The notes under the pieces are model-generated. The model saw only the letters and a program-made list of their open reading frames with translations. It was not told where the DNA came from and did no database searches. Shown piece by piece: positions 1 to 6,424 of a stretch of DNA of 13,616 nucleotides. A program made the position numbers and the translations under genes. The DNA comes from Streptomyces sp. WM4235. Lineage in GTDB: Bacteria; Actinomycetota; Actinomycetes; Streptomycetales; Streptomycetaceae. The DNA is taken from positions 1 to 13,616 of the forward strand of contig NZ_LGDE01000017.1 in assembly GCF_001279725.1 (NCBI RefSeq). Direction: 5' to 3'. Positions within the stretch are counted from its first letter, which is position 1; each line of letters begins with the position of its first letter.

Positions 1-746
1 GCCTTCCGGCCGGTGATCCGGATCAGGGGTGCGCCGGCCACCTCCTCCACGCCATGCCACAGATCCTCGCGGCCGGCCAGGAACACGGCCAGCTCCGTGC
101 GCAGCGGTTCGGGATGGTCCCACGTCGCGTACATCTTGTGCTGGGTGATGCACAGGACGTGCAACCGCCGCGCGTCCACGGCTCCCCAGACGGCCGCCGC
201 GACACCCGGGCAGTGCTCCGCCCTGAAGTCGTCGAAGACGACGATCGCTCCGGGGGCGGACAGCAGCCGCGAGGTCTCCACGTCCGCGCGCACGTGCGCG
301 TACAGGTGCGAGGCGTCCACGTGAACGAAGCGACAGGAGGCAGGCCGGACGCGGTCGGGAAGGACGGCCGTCACCGCCTGCACCACCGTGGGCAACTCGT
401 CGTGGAATGCACGGTAGTTGGCCTCGAACGCCCGGCGCGTCAGGGTGGCGTACGAGCGTCGCATCTCGTCGTCGTTGTTGTCGTCCTCGGCCGGGGAATC
501 GAAGAGGTCGCAGACCGTGAACTCCTCTCCCTCCTTGAGGTATCCGCCGAGGAAGATGGCGCTCTTGCCCAGGTAGGCGCCGAGTTCCAGGAGGTCCCCG
601 CCACCCGACGGGTCGGCGTTCTGGCGGCTCAGGAACCAGTCGAAGAGAATCTGGTCGGCCGGCCAGAACCATCCCTTCACCTCATCCAAACGCGCGGGCA
701 CAGGCAGGTTCGAGGCTTCTTCGGGCTGCGCAAGCGGTGCGGTCAT
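1..746 (-). CDS. class I SAM-dependent methyltransferase, 3' end cut off by window edge
   Basis: The frame reads leftward from an ATG at 746 and stays open to base 1, giving 248 codons without a stop, so the C-terminus lies outside the window. The sequence resembles the Methyltransf_24 type of Rossmann methyltransferase, which transfers a methyl group from S-adenosylmethionine to a small molecule. Motif I is LLELGAYLGKSA (residues 52-63), followed by the acidic D80 at the end of the second strand. FVHVDASH (140-147) matches the family's VDGDHSY-like segment, and IVVFDDF (168-174) follows. No signal peptide or membrane segment is seen. The substrate cannot be told; such enzymes often decorate sugars or polyketides in secondary metabolism. 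The gene is divergent from the reductase at 1155. The start is chosen because the nearest upstream ATG (757) is out of frame and stops at once. The ribosome site is weak (GGGGA). Confidence 0.8.
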   Translation of the reverse strand, partial: MTAPLAQPEEASNLPVPARLDEVKGWFWPADQILFDWFLSRQNADPSGGGDLLELGAYLGKSAIFLGGYLKEGEEFTVCDLFDSPAEDDNNDDEMRRSYATLTRRAFEANYRAFHDELPTVVQAVTAVLPDRVRPASCRFVHVDASHLYAHVRADVETSRLLSAPGAIVVFDDFRAEHCPGVAAAVWGAVDARRLHVLCITQHKMYATWDHPEPLRTELAVFLAGREDLWHGVEEVAGAPLIRITGRK

Positions 747-777
747 GGAATGGACATCCCCGGGGAGCGAAGTGGAA

Positions 778-798
778 CGGTCTGTCGATCGGTCTGTC
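778..798. repeat. spaced direct repeat, 2 x CGGTCTGTC
   Basis: CGGTCTGTC occurs at 778-786 and again at 790-798, separated by GAT, so the period is 12 bp, about one helical turn. It lies 32-52 bp upstream of the minus-strand methyltransferase start, where an activator or repressor site would be expected. The repeat is seen directly; the operator role is inference. Confidence 0.5.
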
Positions 799-907
799 CG
801 GCGACGATGCGCGGTCCAGGTGACGGCACGGGGAACGGCCGCCGGCCGTGCGGCGGCACAAGGACGCACGCTGATCGTCGAGGCAGAAGACGGGCGCCAC
901 CGAGCGA

Positions 908-941
908 GACTCGCGAGGTCTCGGCCTGGCGACCGCGAGTC
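908..941. repeat. imperfect inverted repeat / hairpin
   Basis: GACTCGCG (908-915) is the exact reverse complement of CGCGAGTC (934-941). GTC (918-920) and GAC (931-933) extend the stem past a 2-base bulge, leaving a 10-base loop. It could be an operator or an RNA hairpin; no T-tract follows. Confidence 0.45.
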
Positions 942-976
942 CTTCCAGCGCGGCCGGACGGCTCATCGCTGGCGCC

Positions 977-1003
977 CAGGGTGCGCAGGGTGCGCAGGGT
1001 GCG
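977..1003. repeat. 9-bp tandem repeat, 3 copies of CAGGGTGCG
   Basis: Three exact head-to-tail copies of CAGGGTGCG run from 977 to 1003, followed by a partial CA. The tract is outside any supported gene, about 150 bp upstream of the reductase start. Copy number could change by slippage. Confidence 0.75.
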
Positions 1004-1154
1004 CATGCGACCGTACGCGTACAGGCATCCGGCGAGCGCGAGGTCGGACAGAAGCGACGCCCGCCGGGCGACCCGCGAAGGTGGGCGGCTGTTAACCCGG
1101 CTCATCCGGGGCAAAAGTCCGACCATCGCCCCGGAAACCAAGGGAGTCCTCGCA

Positions 1155-1862
1155 GTGGACGTCTTCATCATCGGCATCACGGGCAAGATCGGCCGCCTGC
1201 TCGCGCGGGAGCTTCTCGCCAAGGGCGACACCGTCCACGGCCTCGTGCGCCGCGACGGACAGCGGACAGACCTCGCCACACAGGGCATCCACGCCGTGGT
1301 CGGGGACCTCACCGACCTGTCGGTGACGGAACTGGCGGACGCCTTCGGGAACGCCGACGCCGTCGTCTTCACCGCCGGATCCAACGGGGGCAGCGCACAG
1401 ACCATGAAGGCGATCGACGGCGACGGCGTCACCCTAGCGATCGAGGCGACCCGCCACGCGGGCATCCAGCGCCTCGCCCTGGTCTCCGTCCTCCCCGAGT
1501 CCTGGCGCGAGCGCGACCTCGACGACGAGGTCGAGTACTACTTCACCGTGAAGAAGCAAGCCGACGTCGCCCTCAGCCGCAGCGACCTGGACTGGCTGAT
1601 CCTCCGCCCGTCCCTGCTCACCGAAGACCCCGGTGTGGGCACCGTTTCCCTCGGCCCGGCCGAGTTCCACGGCCAGATCCCCCGCGCCGACGTCGCGGCA
1701 ACCCTCGCCGAGCTCCTGCACGAGCCCCACGTCAACCGACGGATCCTCGAACTCAACACCGGCACCACGCCGATCGAGGACGCCGTCAAAGCCAACGCCC
1801 GCGCTTCGGACGGTCGCGCCCACGTCGAGCAAGGCGATGCTCGCTCACCGGGAAAGCAGTGA
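1155..1862 (+). CDS. atypical short-chain NAD(P)-binding oxidoreductase (NAD_binding_10 / SDR_a5 type)
   Basis: This 235-residue protein is a single Rossmann domain. GITGKIG (residues 7-13) is the GxxGxxG dinucleotide-binding loop, and the arginine pair at 32-33 after the second strand favours NADP(H). The segment EYYFTVKKQAD holds the family's tyrosine-lysine spacing and is followed by DLDWLILRPSLLTEDPG, typical of YtfG/YwnB-like atypical SDRs that reduce quinones or act as redox sensors. The start is GTG 1155, chosen because AAGGGAG lies 8 bp upstream and the binding loop follows directly; the frame is open far upstream but without protein-like sequence. The length is normal for the family. 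Genes like this often sit beside an HxlR regulator, and an HxlR-like gene lies at 2319-2645, here convergent and separated by about 450 bp. The substrate is unknown. Confidence 0.85.
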   Translation: MDVFIIGITGKIGRLLARELLAKGDTVHGLVRRDGQRTDLATQGIHAVVGDLTDLSVTELADAFGNADAVVFTAGSNGGSAQTMKAIDGDGVTLAIEATRHAGIQRLALVSVLPESWRERDLDDEVEYYFTVKKQADVALSRSDLDWLILRPSLLTEDPGVGTVSLGPAEFHGQIPRADVAATLAELLHEPHVNRRILELNTGTTPIEDAVKANARASDGRAHVEQGDARSPGKQ

Positions 1863-2318
1863 CACGCCGCACGCCCACGTGGCGCTCTCCAGGCCGGAGG
1901 GCTGGTCTGCCGCCATCGACTTCACCGATGCATCGGCAGCCACCGTGCGGATTCCACGGGAGCTCGACGGCTGTGCGCCGCACCCGGCGAGGCACTCGGC
2001 GCGCGTGGCGACCTGGACACCCACCCCGGCTACCTGGGAACACTGCGAGGCCCGGACAACGTCTACCGGACTCCGCTGCAAAACCCGGCGTGCGGCAAGG
2101 ACCGTTGGACCTACGCGTCCAGGCCACCGGCCGGAAGCCCCAGCCCCAGCCCCAGCATTGCATGGCCACGGTGGCAGGCATCCCCGGCACCAGAGCGGCC
2201 ACCGCGTCCCACTTGGCCCTGCCCGTGTGGTCGAGCCCGCCCGGCCGTTCGATGTTCACGTCACCGATGACAGTCCGCGATCCCCGAAGGACTTCGAACC
2301 ACCACTGAGCGGTGACGC
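1863..2318. other. 456-bp gap with possible degraded coding remnants
   Basis: No intact gene is supported between the reductase and the HxlR-like gene. Short stretches look protein-like in different frames: plus strand about 1897-1970 (reading GWSAAIDFTDASAATVRIPR), plus strand about 2010-2130 in another frame (including DTHPGYLGTLRGPDNVYR), and minus strand about 2160-2310 (including LDHTGRAKWDAVAALVPG). All show high GC at third codon positions, but none has a convincing start or length. This fits gene debris after frameshifts. The families were not recognised. AGCCCC is repeated three times at 2136-2153. Confidence 0.4.
2136..2153. repeat. 6-bp tandem repeat, 3 x AGCCCC
   Basis: Three exact copies of AGCCCC, followed by AGC. 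On the minus strand this gives three GGGG runs spaced by CT. A fourth G-run for a regular quadruplex is not obvious. Confidence 0.6.
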
Positions 2319-2645
2319 CTACTGGCTGTCGTAGTGCTTCTGAGCGGCGAGGAGCTCGTCTCCGTGTTCGCCGAACCATCGGATGAGATCGGTCAGCGGT
2401 CCCGCCAGACTGACACCGAGTTCCGTCAGACTGTAGGTGACCTGGGGCGGGGTGGTGGGCGCGACATGGCGGGCGACGAGCCCGGCCCGAGCCAGTGCTT
2501 CGAGGTTCTGCGACAGCATCTTCTGGCTGATGCCACCGACTCGTGCATGCAGTTGGGCGAAACGGTGCGGGCCTGCGATGCCCGACCGGCCGCAACGGCC
2601 GTTTCGTCGGTGGGGCTCCGAAGTCATCCGGATGAGGAGGCGCAT
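2319..2645 (-). CDS. HxlR-family transcriptional regulator with degenerate N-terminus (possible pseudogene)
   Basis: From about residue 25 the 108-residue product is a good HxlR winged helix: GPHRFAQLHARVGGISQKML is the recognition-helix region, then LSQNLEALARAGLVARHVAPTTPPQVTYSLTELG is the wing. The usual N-terminal part (CPxxxVLxxLGGKWxxLILxxL) is absent; the first 25 residues are arginine-rich and unlike the family. In the frame shifted by one, the DNA just upstream reads a stretch ending PVGH that could be the remains of the missing helix, so a frameshift between about 2575 and 2590 is plausible. The ATG at 2645 has no clear ribosome site. If intact it would be a DNA-binding repressor, perhaps once controlling the reductase at 1155. 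The winged-helix family is fairly certain; functionality is doubtful. Confidence 0.6.
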   Translation of the reverse strand: MRLLIRMTSEPHRRNGRCGRSGIAGPHRFAQLHARVGGISQKMLSQNLEALARAGLVARHVAPTTPPQVTYSLTELGVSLAGPLTDLIRWFGEHGDELLAAQKHYDSQ

Positions 2646-2717
2646 GCTGTCGGCGCCGGCGGAGGGTGAGAAACCCGGCAGAGCGCTGGAGAACTCAGGG
2701 GAAGTCGCGCTGAGGGC

Positions 2718-2748
2718 TTGAGTCTCCAGCCGCCGGAGGGTCCAGGAT
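2718..2748 (+). promoter_or_regulatory. MerR-type operator-promoter of the regulator at 2756
   Basis: A -35 element TTGAGT (2718-2723) and a -10-like CAGGAT (2743-2748) are separated by 19 bp, the long spacer typical of promoters controlled by MerR proteins. Between them, TTGAGTCTCC (2718-2727) and GGAGGGTCCA (2735-2744) form an imperfect inverted repeat: 7 of 10 positions pair, with CTCC/GGAG perfect at its core. The predicted start of transcription falls at about 2755, at the start codon itself. The pattern is seen in the sequence; binding by the adjacent MerR protein is inference. Confidence 0.6.
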
Positions 2749-2755
2749 CTTGCTC

Positions 2756-3664
2756 ATGGAAGACGAACGCCCCGACATGCTCACCATTGGCCAGCTCGCG
2801 CACCGCACCGGGCTTCCGGTGCGTACCCTGCGCTTCTGGTCGGACGAGGGGGCGGTGCCACCTGTGGGCCGCTCCGCGGGCGGCTACAGGTTGTACGACG
2901 CCGCGTCCGTGGCCCGTGTCGAGCTGGTCCGCACCCTGCGGGAGCTGGGGCTCGGGCTGGACGACGTGTGCCGCGTCCTGAGCGGCGGCATCACGGTCGC
3001 CGAGGTCGCCGACGCGCATGTGGCCGCGCTCGACGCGCAGATCCGCTCCCTCAAGGTGAGCCGGGCCGTCCTGTCCACCGTGGCGAAACGTGGTTCGACC
3101 GCTGAGGAGACAGCACTGATGAACCGGTTGGCGCGGCTTTCCGCCGCCGAGCGCAAGCAGATCATCGACGAGTTCAAGGAGGAGGTGTTCGGCGGCCTCG
3201 ACGACCCGGGTCTGCGGGATCGTATCGGCACCTACAGCATCGAACTGCCCGACGATCCCACACCTGAGCAGGTCGACGCGTGGATCGAACTCGCCGAATT
3301 GGTGCGGGACCCCGGTTTCCGCGACCGGTTGCGCACATGGATGGAGTTCAACACGCCCGTACCGGGGCAGGGCCGTCCCCCGGGGGCGTCCATCTGGTGG
3401 GCCAGGCAGATCGTGCGGACCGTCGCGGAGGTCAGGAAGGGCGGGGTCGCTCCCGAGGAGCCGGCAGCGGCCGAGTTGCTGTCCGAGCTGTTCGGTGACG
3501 CCGATCGGGCCGCCGTGCTGCGCAGCCTGGAGGCCGGGATCGAGGCAGGAGCGGAGCGCTACCGCAGGCTCGTCGCCCGGGTACGCGGGCAGGACTCGTC
3601 GCCCGACGCGACCGAGGAGCTGGAGTGGCTGGCGCGGGCCCTGCGCGCTGCGGATCAGGCCTGA
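2756..3664 (+). CDS. MerR-family transcriptional regulator
   Basis: This 302-residue protein opens with a classic MerR winged helix-turn-helix at about residues 9-77: LTIGQLAHRTGLPVRTLRFW, then GGYRLYDAASVARVELVRTLRELGLGLDDVCRVL. A connecting helix follows, then a largely helical C-terminal region of about 200 residues rich in acidic and basic residues, which is presumably the effector domain. Only one cysteine is seen (in DDVCRVL), so metal sensing of the CueR/ZntR kind is unlikely. The start is ATG 2756, with AGGA 8 bp upstream; TTG 2750 is an alternative in the same frame. The MerR-type promoter places the transcript start close to this ATG, so the mRNA may be leaderless. The gene is divergent from the HxlR-like gene and lies upstream of a methyltransferase in the same direction. 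The ligand is unknown. Confidence 0.88.
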   Translation: MEDERPDMLTIGQLAHRTGLPVRTLRFWSDEGAVPPVGRSAGGYRLYDAASVARVELVRTLRELGLGLDDVCRVLSGGITVAEVADAHVAALDAQIRSLKVSRAVLSTVAKRGSTAEETALMNRLARLSAAERKQIIDEFKEEVFGGLDDPGLRDRIGTYSIELPDDPTPEQVDAWIELAELVRDPGFRDRLRTWMEFNTPVPGQGRPPGASIWWARQIVRTVAEVRKGGVAPEEPAAAELLSELFGDADRAAVLRSLEAGIEAGAERYRRLVARVRGQDSSPDATEELEWLARALRAADQA

Positions 3665-3695
3665 GGTGGTGCCCGGCCTCGGCACGGGGCAGGCC
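3658..3695 (+). terminator. probable hairpin terminator after the MerR gene
   Basis: GGCCTG (3658-3663) pairs with CAGGCC (3690-3695) around an inner stem GTGCC (3669-3673) / GGCAC (3681-3685) with a 7-base loop. The structure overlaps the stop codon at 3662-3664. No T-tract follows, as is usual for Streptomyces hairpin terminators. Confidence 0.45.
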
Positions 3696-3781
3696 GCCGT
3701 TCTGCTGCGGCCGCGGGGGTTGGAGCCGTCCGACGGGCGCCACGGCGCGGCGGGGGGGGGGTCTCTCGGGACGGCGTTACC

Positions 3782-4624
3782 GTGGCGAACGTGACGGGAA
3801 GCGATGCCGACCGACGGTGGTCCGAGTCCATGCCGGCGGCCTATGAGCAGTACCTGGTGCCGGTGCTCTTCCAGCCCTTCGCCACGGACCTGGCCGCCCG
3901 AGTAGCGGCACTCCACCCTCGGAGGATCCTCGAACTGGCTGCGGGTACCGGTGCTTTGACGTCACATCTCCTCGCGACAGCGCCGTCGGGCGAGGTGACG
4001 GCCACCGACCTGAACGAGGCCATGATCGCCCTCGGTTCGGCCCGGGCCCCGGGCGCGGTGTGGCAACAGGCCGACGCGCAGCGGCTGCCGTTCCCGGACG
4101 GAGGCTTCGACCTGGTGGTCTGCCAATTCGGCGTGATGTTCTTCCCCGACAGGGTCGCGGCCTTCACCGAGGCTCGTCGGGTGCTGGCCCCGGGCGGCCG
4201 GTTCCTGTTCAACACCTGGGGCCCGCTCAGCACACACGCCTTCGGCTCCGCGGTGCAGGCCGGGCTGGAGCGGGCCTTTCCGGCCGACCCACCGCGGTTC
4301 CTCCCAACGGTCCCGCACGGCTACTGCGACCCCGCCGTCGTGGCCGCTGACCTCGCGGCCGCCGGGTTCGCCGTCGAGGAGGAGCAGGAACTGACGTTGG
4401 AGGGCCGGGCCGCGTCGGCCGCGGACCTTGCCACCGGGTTCCTCACCGGGACGCCGGTGCGCGCGGCCGTCGAGGAGCGCGGAGACGGGCCGGCCGTCCT
4501 GGCCACCGTCGTCGGAGAGATGACGGCCCGTCTGGGCACAGGGCCGGTTTCCGCCCCGATGACGGCGTACGTCTTCCGCGCCGTGGCCTCGACACTCGAT
4601 GCGCCCGTGTCGAGGAGGACATGA
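3782..4624 (+). CDS. class I SAM-dependent methyltransferase (UbiE/Methyltransf_11-like)
   Basis: This 280-residue cytoplasmic enzyme has the ordered motifs of the UbiE/COQ5-like group. Motif I is ILELAAGTGALT (residues 49-60), the ribose-binding acid is D76 in ATDLNEAMI, and ADAQRLPFPDGGFDLVVC (98-114) leads to motif II. GVMFFPD and EARRVLAPGGRFLFNTW complete the fold. The C-terminal 130 residues should form the substrate cap and are not diagnostic, so the methyl acceptor is unknown. The start is GTG 3782; GTG 3791 is a close alternative, and neither has a strong ribosome site. It lies 117 bp after the MerR gene in the same direction, with a run of ten G in between. Control by that regulator is possible but not shown. 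Confidence 0.82.
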   Translation: MANVTGSDADRRWSESMPAAYEQYLVPVLFQPFATDLAARVAALHPRRILELAAGTGALTSHLLATAPSGEVTATDLNEAMIALGSARAPGAVWQQADAQRLPFPDGGFDLVVCQFGVMFFPDRVAAFTEARRVLAPGGRFLFNTWGPLSTHAFGSAVQAGLERAFPADPPRFLPTVPHGYCDPAVVAADLAAAGFAVEEEQELTLEGRAASAADLATGFLTGTPVRAAVEERGDGPAVLATVVGEMTARLGTGPVSAPMTAYVFRAVASTLDAPVSRRT

Positions 4625-4744
4625 GCCGACCTTGGCGGGGCACGTCGCACGGGCGCGCTCCGTGCTCACCGGGTGCCGTTCGAGCGGCGTTGCCGCTTCG
4701 CCGCGTATCCGGAGCATAACCTCGCCGGCCGTCGACGACTTCTA

Positions 4745-4795
4745 AGGCCCTCCACCACGGGGCCTGGACTTCCGCGCGGGGCGCCCTGGGCGCCC
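4745..4795 (+). terminator. two hairpins, candidate terminator after the methyltransferase
   Basis: AGGCCC (4745-4750) pairs with GGGCCT (4760-4765). A second stem, GGGCGCC (4779-4785) with GGCGCCC (4789-4795), has a 3-base loop. They lie about 120-170 bp beyond the methyltransferase stop and before the next gene. No T-tract is present. Confidence 0.4.
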
Positions 4796-4836
4796 GGAAC
4801 CCCGGGCCCTCGGGTGCGGGCGGCGGGGGGCTGGTC

Positions 4837-4842
4837 TAGCGT
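4837..4842 (+). promoter_or_regulatory. candidate -10 element for the small secreted protein
   Basis: TAGCGT fits the actinomycete -10 pattern TAgnnT and lies 66 bp before the ATG at 4909. No convincing -35 is seen, so this is tentative. Confidence 0.25.
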
Positions 4843-4908
4843 CGAAGGGGGAAGAATGGACCGGCCCCGCCGGGCCGGTACCCGAGCCCCGGAGAGCAGG
4901 TGCGTCGC

Positions 4909-5184
4909 ATGCGCGCGTCGACCCGTACCGCAGGCGTCCTCGCCGGTCTGACCCTCACACTCGGCGGCGCGGCCATGGCCGCCCACGCCGCACCCGCGGA
5001 CATCCCGGCCTGTACGAAGACTGCCGAGAGAACGGGCGTCCAAGTCACCGACGCCGTCACGGCCGCCTGCACCCGTGGCGTGTCGGGAGACCTACAAGGG
5101 TGCGTGAACGGGCTCGCCTCCGCCGGTGTCCCCGGCGGCGCCGCAAACGGCGCATGCCGCGAGGCGGCCCACGAGCCGCGCTAG
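4909..5184 (+). CDS. small secreted four-cysteine protein, function unknown
   Basis: This is a 91-residue product. Its N-terminus is a standard Sec signal peptide: basic MRASTR, a hydrophobic core AGVLAGLTLTLGGAAMA, and a likely cleavage site after AAHA. The mature part is about 60 residues with four cysteines (in PACTK, AACTR, QGCVN and GACRE), which suggests two disulfides in an extracellular protein. It shows no enzyme motif and no family was recognised; its size and layout recall the many small secreted proteins of Streptomyces. ATG 4909 is chosen with GCAGG about 8 bp upstream; GTG 4900, in frame, would add three residues before the signal peptide. After the TAG stop the same frame stays open and protein-like for roughly 45 codons. 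Confidence 0.65.
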   Translation: MRASTRTAGVLAGLTLTLGGAAMAAHAAPADIPACTKTAERTGVQVTDAVTAACTRGVSGDLQGCVNGLASAGVPGGAANGACREAAHEPR

Positions 5185-5524
5185 ACCGCACTCTCGGATC
5201 ACCTCGCGGACCAGCTGAAGGCGACTGCGCGGTGGAATGGCAAGGTGGGGTCCGGCAAGGCGCAGTCCGGCAAGGTCGATGCCGCACCGGAGGCCTGGCC
5301 CGGGGAGTCGAGGAACGCGTCGAGCCGCTTCCGGGCGCATCGCGTCGCGGAGCGCCCGGAAGCGGCTCAGCGGCGCCATGAAACCGGCTCTCGACGGCGC
5401 CGCATCGGGTTAGTGATCCGACCCCGGGGACCGGACGCACCTGAGCGGGCACGGTTGCCTCAGAACCCGTGGCGCGTCGTCCTCCCGTGGGTCCGCGGTG
5501 GCGACGGCCCGTCGGGCGGTGCGC
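5185..5524. other. convergent intergenic region
   Basis: This 340-bp spacer separates the small secreted gene (plus) from the NAD kinase-like gene (minus). It contains the direct repeat GTCCGGCAAGG (5249-5259 and 5264-5274) and the long inverted repeat at 5322-5368. The frame of the small secreted gene stays open here with high third-position GC, but it has no start of its own, so no separate gene is called. Confidence 0.5.
5322..5368. terminator. 17-bp perfect inverted repeat, probable bidirectional terminator
   Basis: GAGCCGCTTCCGGGCGC (5322-5338) is matched exactly by its reverse complement at 5352-5368. The 13-base loop can itself pair CGC with GCG. It sits midway between two convergent genes, the usual place for a bidirectional hairpin terminator. 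It has no T-tract on either side, consistent with actinomycete terminators. Confidence 0.65.
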
Positions 5525-6424
5525 TCACGTCACCAGGTGCAGTGACGTTCCCGCGATGCCCAGTCGTATGCTCTGGCCCCAGGTCAGCTCCAGGGCGTCG
5601 CTCTCCATCCCGTCGCCGAAGACCACCATCCGGTCCGATTCCACGGTCAGCCGCAGCTCCTGCCCCCGCCCCAGTTCACCGGCGACTTTCGTCGTTCCGG
5701 TCGTGGGAGAGGGCCAGGCCTCGCGTACGAACCACAGGAGCCGCGGGTCGCACGGTGCGGGCAGCCCCGCGCGGCTGCCGCGCTCCAGCCACACGGAGCG
5801 CAGCCAGCCGGTGGCGCCCGTGCCGGTGCCCACCAGCACCCCGGAGGATGCCTGGGCCTCGCCCGGGCCCATCTCGCCGTCGGAGCCCAGGCGGTAGCGG
5901 GCCGTCTGGTGACCTGGCGAGCCCAGGTAGATCTCGTTCAGCGCGAGAAGGCGCTGGGTGTCGTCGGCGACGGCCTCGACCATGGTCAGCTCCTCTGCCC
6001 CGCCCCCGGCGGCGGTCGCCGCACGCAGCAGGGCTGGCGCGTCGGCGCAGCGGTGACGGACCAGGACCCCCGGGTTGCGCCCCGGGTCGGTGTCGATGCC
6101 CACCACCGGCTGTCCGCGCAGATACTTCGCGGTGTTGGCGACCAGGCCGTCCTGGCCGACCACGACCACCACGTCCTCCGGGGCGAACAGGAAGCGGTCC
6201 AGGTCGGCCCGCTCCACCCGGGAGTTGCGCCAGGTGAGCGGTACTGCGGCCGCCACCTCCCGCAGCGCCTGCCGCGTGCGGTCGTGGCGGCGGACCACCT
6301 CGTCGATGGACCGGCCCCGGCTGGAAAGGAAGAACGCGGCCTGCCCGTGCGTCCCGTGCCGGGCGAGCAACTCCTCGTACTCGGTCCTGCGGTGCACGAG
6401 CACCGCCCGCGGGGCCAGGCTCAC
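5525..6424 (-). CDS. NAD kinase-like protein (ATP-NAD kinase fold)
   Basis: This 299-residue protein has the order of motifs of NAD(+) kinases, which phosphorylate NAD to NADP. VVVVVGQDG (residues 85-93) stands in for the GGDGT loop but reads G-Q-D-G-L; the aspartate is kept and the second glycine is changed. ALNE (161-164) is the NAD-binding asparagine-glutamate pair. SSGVLVGTGTGATGW (193-207) matches the SDGLxxSTPTGSTA segment, and FGDG (269-272) lies near the C-terminus. The altered first motif means activity on NAD is uncertain; it could be a divergent kinase or a nucleotide sensor. The start is GTG 6424, which overlaps the stop of the SPFH gene by 4 bases (GTGA), indicating coupled translation. 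The two products probably work together. Confidence 0.75.
   Translation of the reverse strand: MSLAPRAVLVHRRTEYEELLARHGTHGQAAFFLSSRGRSIDEVVRRHDRTRQALREVAAAVPLTWRNSRVERADLDRFLFAPEDVVVVVGQDGLVANTAKYLRGQPVVGIDTDPGRNPGVLVRHRCADAPALLRAATAAGGGAEELTMVEAVADDTQRLLALNEIYLGSPGHQTARYRLGSDGEMGPGEAQASSGVLVGTGTGATGWLRSVWLERGSRAGLPAPCDPRLLWFVREAWPSPTTGTTKVAGELGRGQELRLTVESDRMVVFGDGMESDALELTWGQSIRLGIAGTSLHLVT

Larger units (their letters stand above)
747..1154. other. divergent intergenic region with repeats
   Basis: This is the 408-bp spacer between the left methyltransferase (minus) and the reductase (plus). No frame looks like a gene. It contains a spaced 9-bp direct repeat (778-798), an imperfect hairpin (908-941) and a 9-bp tandem triplicate (977-1003), each listed separately. 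Promoters for both flanking genes must lie here, but no clear -35/-10 pair was recognised. A good ribosome site, AAGGGAG, precedes the GTG at 1155. Confidence 0.6.

Noticed and set aside
54..1154. Upstream extension of the reductase frame by 367 codons
   Set aside because: The sequence before GTG 1155 is low-complexity and overlaps the opposite-strand methyltransferase; the Rossmann loop begins right after GTG 1155 with a good ribosome site.
2136..2175. G-quadruplex on the minus strand from three GGGGCT units
   Set aside because: Only three G4 runs are present; no nearby fourth run completes a regular quadruplex.
2624..3916. Long open frame of 430 codons on the minus strand
   Set aside because: It lies opposite the MerR gene, is rich in Arg, Pro, Gly and His with no domain, and arises from the high GC content.
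5245..6237. Plus-strand open frame of 330 codons
   Set aside because: Most of it is Arg/Pro-rich antisense to the NAD kinase-like gene. Only the part before about 5340 looks protein-like, and it has no start of its own.
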